This document shows positions 61,243-64,000 of a DNA stretch of 64,000 bases, in pieces; within the stretch, counting starts at the first letter, position 1; each line of letters opens with the position of its first letter. The notes below the pieces were generated by a model. The model was not told the DNA's origin. It made no database searches and saw only the letters and a list, made by a program, of their open reading frames with translations. Source of the DNA: Paraburkholderia silvatlantica (lineage in GTDB: Bacteria; Pseudomonadota; Gammaproteobacteria; Burkholderiales; Burkholderiaceae); contig NZ_QEOL01000009.1 of the NCBI RefSeq assembly GCF_003096715.1, forward strand, positions 62,001 through 126,000, written 5' to 3'. The translations under genes and the position numbers were made by a program.

Positions 61243-62267
61243 CGCGCACCTCCCTCGTCCACGCGCCATCCTTCGCGCCAGAACGGCGAGCGCACCGGCG
61301 CGTCGAGCAGTGTGTCGAGTTCCTCGTCGAGTTGCACCACGGAGATCGAGGCGCCCGCCATTTCGAGGCTCGTCACGTACTCGCCCACATAGGCGCGCGC
61401 CACGCGCAGCCCTGCGGCGGCAACGGCCTGCGCGGCGCGCCGGTACAGCAGATACAGCTCTTCGAGCGGCGTCGCGCCAAGCCCGTTGACGAGCAGCGCC
61501 ACGCCCGAACCCGCCTTCGCCCGCAAGTCGCCCAGGATCGCACCCGCAAGCCGTTCGGCTATGGCATCCGCGCTCTCCAGTTTGCCGCGGTGCGTGCCCG
61601 GCTCGCCATGAATGCCGATGCCGATCTCCATCTCGCCATCGGGCAGCGTGAAGGTGGGCTTGCCTGCGGCCGGCAGGATCGTCGGCGAAAGGCCCACGCC
61701 CATCGTGCGCGTCGCGCCGTTTGCTTTCGCGGCGATGCGCGCGACTTCGTCGAGCGTGTCGCCGCGTTCGGCCGCGGCGCCCGCGCACTTGAAACCGAAC
61801 ACCATGCCCGCTACGCCGCGGCGATCCGAGGCCCGTTCGGGCGGCGCGGAAGCGACATCGTCGGCGACGAGCACGGTGCGGGTCTCGATGCCGTCCGCGT
61901 CGGCCAGGTCCGCGGCGAGATCGAAGTTGAAGACGTCGCCGCCGTAGTTCCCGTACAGGTAGAGCACGCCCGCGCCGCCGTGCACCGCCCTGGTGGCCTC
62001 GTAGATCTGCTCCGACGACGGCGACGAAAACACGTTGCCCACCGCCACGCCGCTCGCGAGCCCCTTGCCCACGTAGCCGAGAAAGCCCGGCAGGTGCCCC
62101 GAGCCGCCGCCCGTCACGATGCCGACCTTGCCCTTGTTCGGCGCGTCGGCACGCACGAGCGCGCGGCGGTCCGCAGTGACCGGCTTGAGCCAGCCCGGAT
62201 GGGCGAGCAACAATGCGTCGATCATCTCGTCGACAAAATGATCAGGATGATTAATGATTTTTTTCAC
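61239..62267 (-). CDS. dhaK: Dihydroxyacetone-type kinase substrate-binding subunit DhaK
   Basis: Protein of 342 residues. It keeps the ligand residues of the family: His58 (IVTGGGSGHLPGFLGYVG), Asp111 (YGNYGGDVFNFDLA) and the His220 that forms a covalent hemiaminal with the ketose carbonyl (IGIGIHGEPGTHRG). It binds dihydroxyacetone or a longer ketose such as erythrulose. The neighbouring CUT2 sugar transporter argues for an imported ketose or polyol rather than endogenous dihydroxyacetone. It is 58 bp downstream of the permease gene on the same strand. Confidence 0.94.
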   Translation of the reverse strand: MKKIINHPDHFVDEMIDALLLAHPGWLKPVTADRRALVRADAPNKGKVGIVTGGGSGHLPGFLGYVGKGLASGVAVGNVFSSPSSEQIYEATRAVHGGAGVLYLYGNYGGDVFNFDLAADLADADGIETRTVLVADDVASAPPERASDRRGVAGMVFGFKCAGAAAERGDTLDEVARIAAKANGATRTMGVGLSPTILPAAGKPTFTLPDGEMEIGIGIHGEPGTHRGKLESADAIAERLAGAILGDLRAKAGSGVALLVNGLGATPLEELYLLYRRAAQAVAAAGLRVARAYVGEYVTSLEMAGASISVVQLDEELDTLLDAPVRSPFWREGWRVDEGGAR

Positions 62268-62325
62268 GTGTCGCGTCTCCAGTAATGGGTGGCCTTCGCA
62301 CCACCGCTCACGTTGACTTCTGAGC

Positions 62326-63330
62326 TCAAAGCTTGCGCCGTTGGCTCAGCGCGTCGAGCAAAACGGCCGCGAGAATCACGCCGCCCTGGATGAACTGTGT
62401 CCAGAACGGATTGACGCCAAGCAGCGACAGCCCGACATTGATCACGCCGATGAGCACGACGCCAATGAATGTGCCGACGATCGAGCCGCGCCCGCCCGCA
62501 AGCGAGGTGCCGCCGATCACGACGCCTGCGATCACCTGCAGCTCCAGCCCGTTGGCCGCGGATGGCAAGGCCGAATTGAGCCGCCCCGCGAGGACGATGC
62601 CTGCAATGGCAGCGGTCACGCCCGCGAACATGTAGGTGAGGAAGATCACGCGGCTCACCGGAATGCCCGCGAGCCGCGCCGCTTCCTTGTTGCCGCCCAC
62701 GGCGAACACCTGGTGGCCGAACTCGGTCTTGCGCAGCAATACATGGCCAACGACGAATACGGCCAGCATCACGAGCATCGGCGCGGGCAGGCCCGCGAAC
62801 GTCTTCGCGCCGAACGCGGTAAACACGGTGGGAAAGTCGAATTTCGTGCGCCCGTCCGAAATCGCGAGCGTGAGGCCGCGCCCCATTGCCATCATCGCGA
62901 GCGTGACGATGAACGGCACGAGCCGCAGCCACGCAATTCCAAAGCCGTTGAGCGCGCCCACCGCCGCGCCGGTGACGAGCGCGATGACGAGCCCTGCCAC
63001 CCCGAGCCCGACCGCGTCCGGGCTCGCGCCGGCCATGACGGTCGCGGCCACCATGCCGCTCAGCGCGACGAGCGAGCCCACCGAAAGGTCGATGCCCGAC
63101 GTGATGATCACGAACGTGCCGCCCACTGCCGCGATGCCGACCACGGACACCTGCACCATGATGTTGGTGAGCGTGCTCGTCGTGAGGAATTCGGGCGACG
63201 CCAGCGAGAGCGCGACGCAGATGAGCACGAGCGCCGCGATGAGCGGCCCGAGGCCGCTGCGCAGCTGGCGCAGCACGCGTTGCTGCAGGCTTGGTGTTTC
63301 TTCACGCGGTCGAACCGTGGTGGACGTCAT
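62326..63330 (-). CDS. Ribose-type ABC transporter permease (RbsC-like), second system
   Basis: Inner-membrane permease of 334 residues of the CUT2 class. Landmarks are FVIITSGIDLSVGSLVALSG, RLVPFIVTLAMMAMGRGLTL and VVIGGTSLAGGRGSIVGTFI. The ATG at 63330 overlaps the ATPase stop by 4 bp. It is distinct from the permease at 35770. Together with the ATPase upstream it imports a sugar or polyol that the DhaK/DhaL pair may phosphorylate after oxidation. The binding protein is probably beyond the window end. Confidence 0.95.
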   Translation of the reverse strand: MTSTTVRPREETPSLQQRVLRQLRSGLGPLIAALVLICVALSLASPEFLTTSTLTNIMVQVSVVGIAAVGGTFVIITSGIDLSVGSLVALSGMVAATVMAGASPDAVGLGVAGLVIALVTGAAVGALNGFGIAWLRLVPFIVTLAMMAMGRGLTLAISDGRTKFDFPTVFTAFGAKTFAGLPAPMLVMLAVFVVGHVLLRKTEFGHQVFAVGGNKEAARLAGIPVSRVIFLTYMFAGVTAAIAGIVLAGRLNSALPSAANGLELQVIAGVVIGGTSLAGGRGSIVGTFIGVVLIGVINVGLSLLGVNPFWTQFIQGGVILAAVLLDALSQRRKL

Positions 63331-64000
63331 GCTGCAACTCCGGTGGTAGCCCATTGAATGATCGTCTCCGAGCTGGCGTGCTCGCGCGCGACTTCGCCGA
63401 CGATGCTGCCGCGATACATCACGAGCACGCGGTCCGACATGCCGAGCAGTTCCGGCAGCTCGGAGCTCACGAGCACGACGGCCGCGCCGGCGCGCGCCAT
63501 CGCGACGATATGCGCATAGATCTCGGTTTTTGCGCCGACGTCGATGCCGCGCGTGGGCTCGTCGAGCAGGATGACTGCCGGCGCCGTGGCGCTCGCGCGC
63601 CCGAGAATCACTTTCTGCTGATTGCCGCCCGAGAGATTGCCGGTGAGCGACGTGACCGAGGGCGCGCGCACCGCGAAGCGCTCGACCGCCTCGCGCGCGA
63701 GCCGGCGCTTTCTCGCCGCGCTCACGAAGCCCCCGCGCACGAGCGCCCGCAAGCTCGATAGCGCGACGTTTTCTTCGATGCTCGCTTCGAGCACGAGCCC
63801 CTCGAGCTTGCGGTCCTCCGCGGTGTAAACAATGCCCGCGCGCATGCCCTGCGCGGGCGAGCGCAGCGCGAGCCTGCGCCCGCGCAGCCGCAGTTCGCCG
63901 CCGGTGAGCGGCAGCGCGCCGCATAATGTTTTCAGAAGCTCGGTGCGTCCCGCGCCTGCAATGCCGCCGATGCCCACGATTTCGCCGGCGCGAATGCTGA
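63327..64000 (-). CDS. Ribose-type ABC transporter ATPase (RbsA-like), C-terminal part (partial)
   Basis: The last 223 codons of a double-domain CUT2 ATPase; the 5' part lies past the window end. The second domain is visible with degenerate P-loop region RAGEIVGIGGIAGAGRTELL, signature LSGGNQQKVILGRAS and Walker B VILLDEPTRGIDVGAKTEIY. The stop overlaps the permease start (ATGA). Order and strand match a transporter-dhaK-dhaL operon read leftward. Confidence 0.94.
   Translation of the reverse strand, partial: SIRAGEIVGIGGIAGAGRTELLKTLCGALPLTGGELRLRGRRLALRSPAQGMRAGIVYTAEDRKLEGLVLEASIEENVALSSLRALVRGGFVSAARKRRLAREAVERFAVRAPSVTSLTGNLSGGNQQKVILGRASATAPAVILLDEPTRGIDVGAKTEIYAHIVAMARAGAAVVLVSSELPELLGMSDRVLVMYRGSIVGEVAREHASSETIIQWATTGVAA

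Noticed and set aside
1..64000. CRISPR arrays, rRNA operons
   Set aside because: No regularly spaced repeat array and no rRNA-like sequence was noticed on either strand.

Overview
The window is GC-rich, densely coded DNA that looks like a multireplicon Burkholderiales bacterium (Burkholderia, Paraburkholderia, Caballeronia or Cupriavidus type). The clues are a BktB-type thiolase that closely follows the Cupriavidus pattern, a Fiu/PiuC iron-uptake operon, a long-N-terminus tyrosine recombinase, and many accessory transport and catabolism clusters with almost no housekeeping genes. That gene content suggests a secondary chromosome or megaplasmid. No rRNA, tRNA or CRISPR was seen.

Layout. (1) 2-5227 (+): the end of a tripartite RND efflux operon (adaptor, inner-membrane pump, outer-membrane channel). 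(2) 5228-5513: a dif/XerCD-like 28-bp site beside the scar of an ISNCY-type insertion sequence; coding direction flips from + to - here. (3) 5514-21030 (mostly -): an amine/amino-acid catabolic region with an aldo/keto reductase, two class III aminotransferases, two aldehyde dehydrogenases, two FAD-dependent amine/amino-acid oxidases, a HAD hydrolase and a dipeptide-type ABC importer. Its substrate-binding protein lies on the opposite strand. (4) 21188-32721 (+, except IclR): a LysR regulator, an MmgE/PrpD protein, an IclR regulator, and an operon for a polyamine-type ABC importer with an ATP-dependent HyuA/HyuB amidohydrolase. A short motif (CCATATCAAAAAG) recurs in the intergenic regions of parts 3 and 4 and may tie them into one regulon. 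A plausible joint role is uptake and ring opening of a lactam, hydantoin or related amide, then transamination and oxidation to a dicarboxylate. (5) 32872-34314: an MFS drug exporter, followed by a rearrangement scar with a 20-codon stub of an SDR gene.

(6) 34828-48715: a divergent sugar, polyol or sugar-acid catabolic locus. The - strand operon encodes a GlcD-like FAD oxidase, ribose-type ABC transporter parts and an RpiR regulator. The + strand operon encodes a cupin phosphoglucose isomerase-like protein, an AroE-like dehydrogenase, an SDR, an UlaG-like metallo-beta-lactamase-fold hydrolase, an FGGY kinase, a HAD phosphatase, a GldA-like dehydrogenase and a second SDR, and ends in a terminator. 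I do not recognise this enzyme combination as a described pathway; it is the best candidate for a new system. (7) 49369-53121 (+): a fiu - Sel1-repeat - piuC iron-uptake operon behind a possible Fur box. (8) 53163-55255 (-): 3-hydroxyacyl-CoA dehydrogenase and bktB. (9) 55563-57128 (-): a membrane-anchored alpha/beta hydrolase. (10) 57520-60570 (+): a tyrosine recombinase and a chromate transporter. (11) 60625-64000 (-): DhaK/DhaL-type kinase subunits and a second ribose-type ABC transporter, cut by the window end.

Assignments come from reading translated sequence and motifs by eye. No database search was possible, so substrate specificities are inferences.
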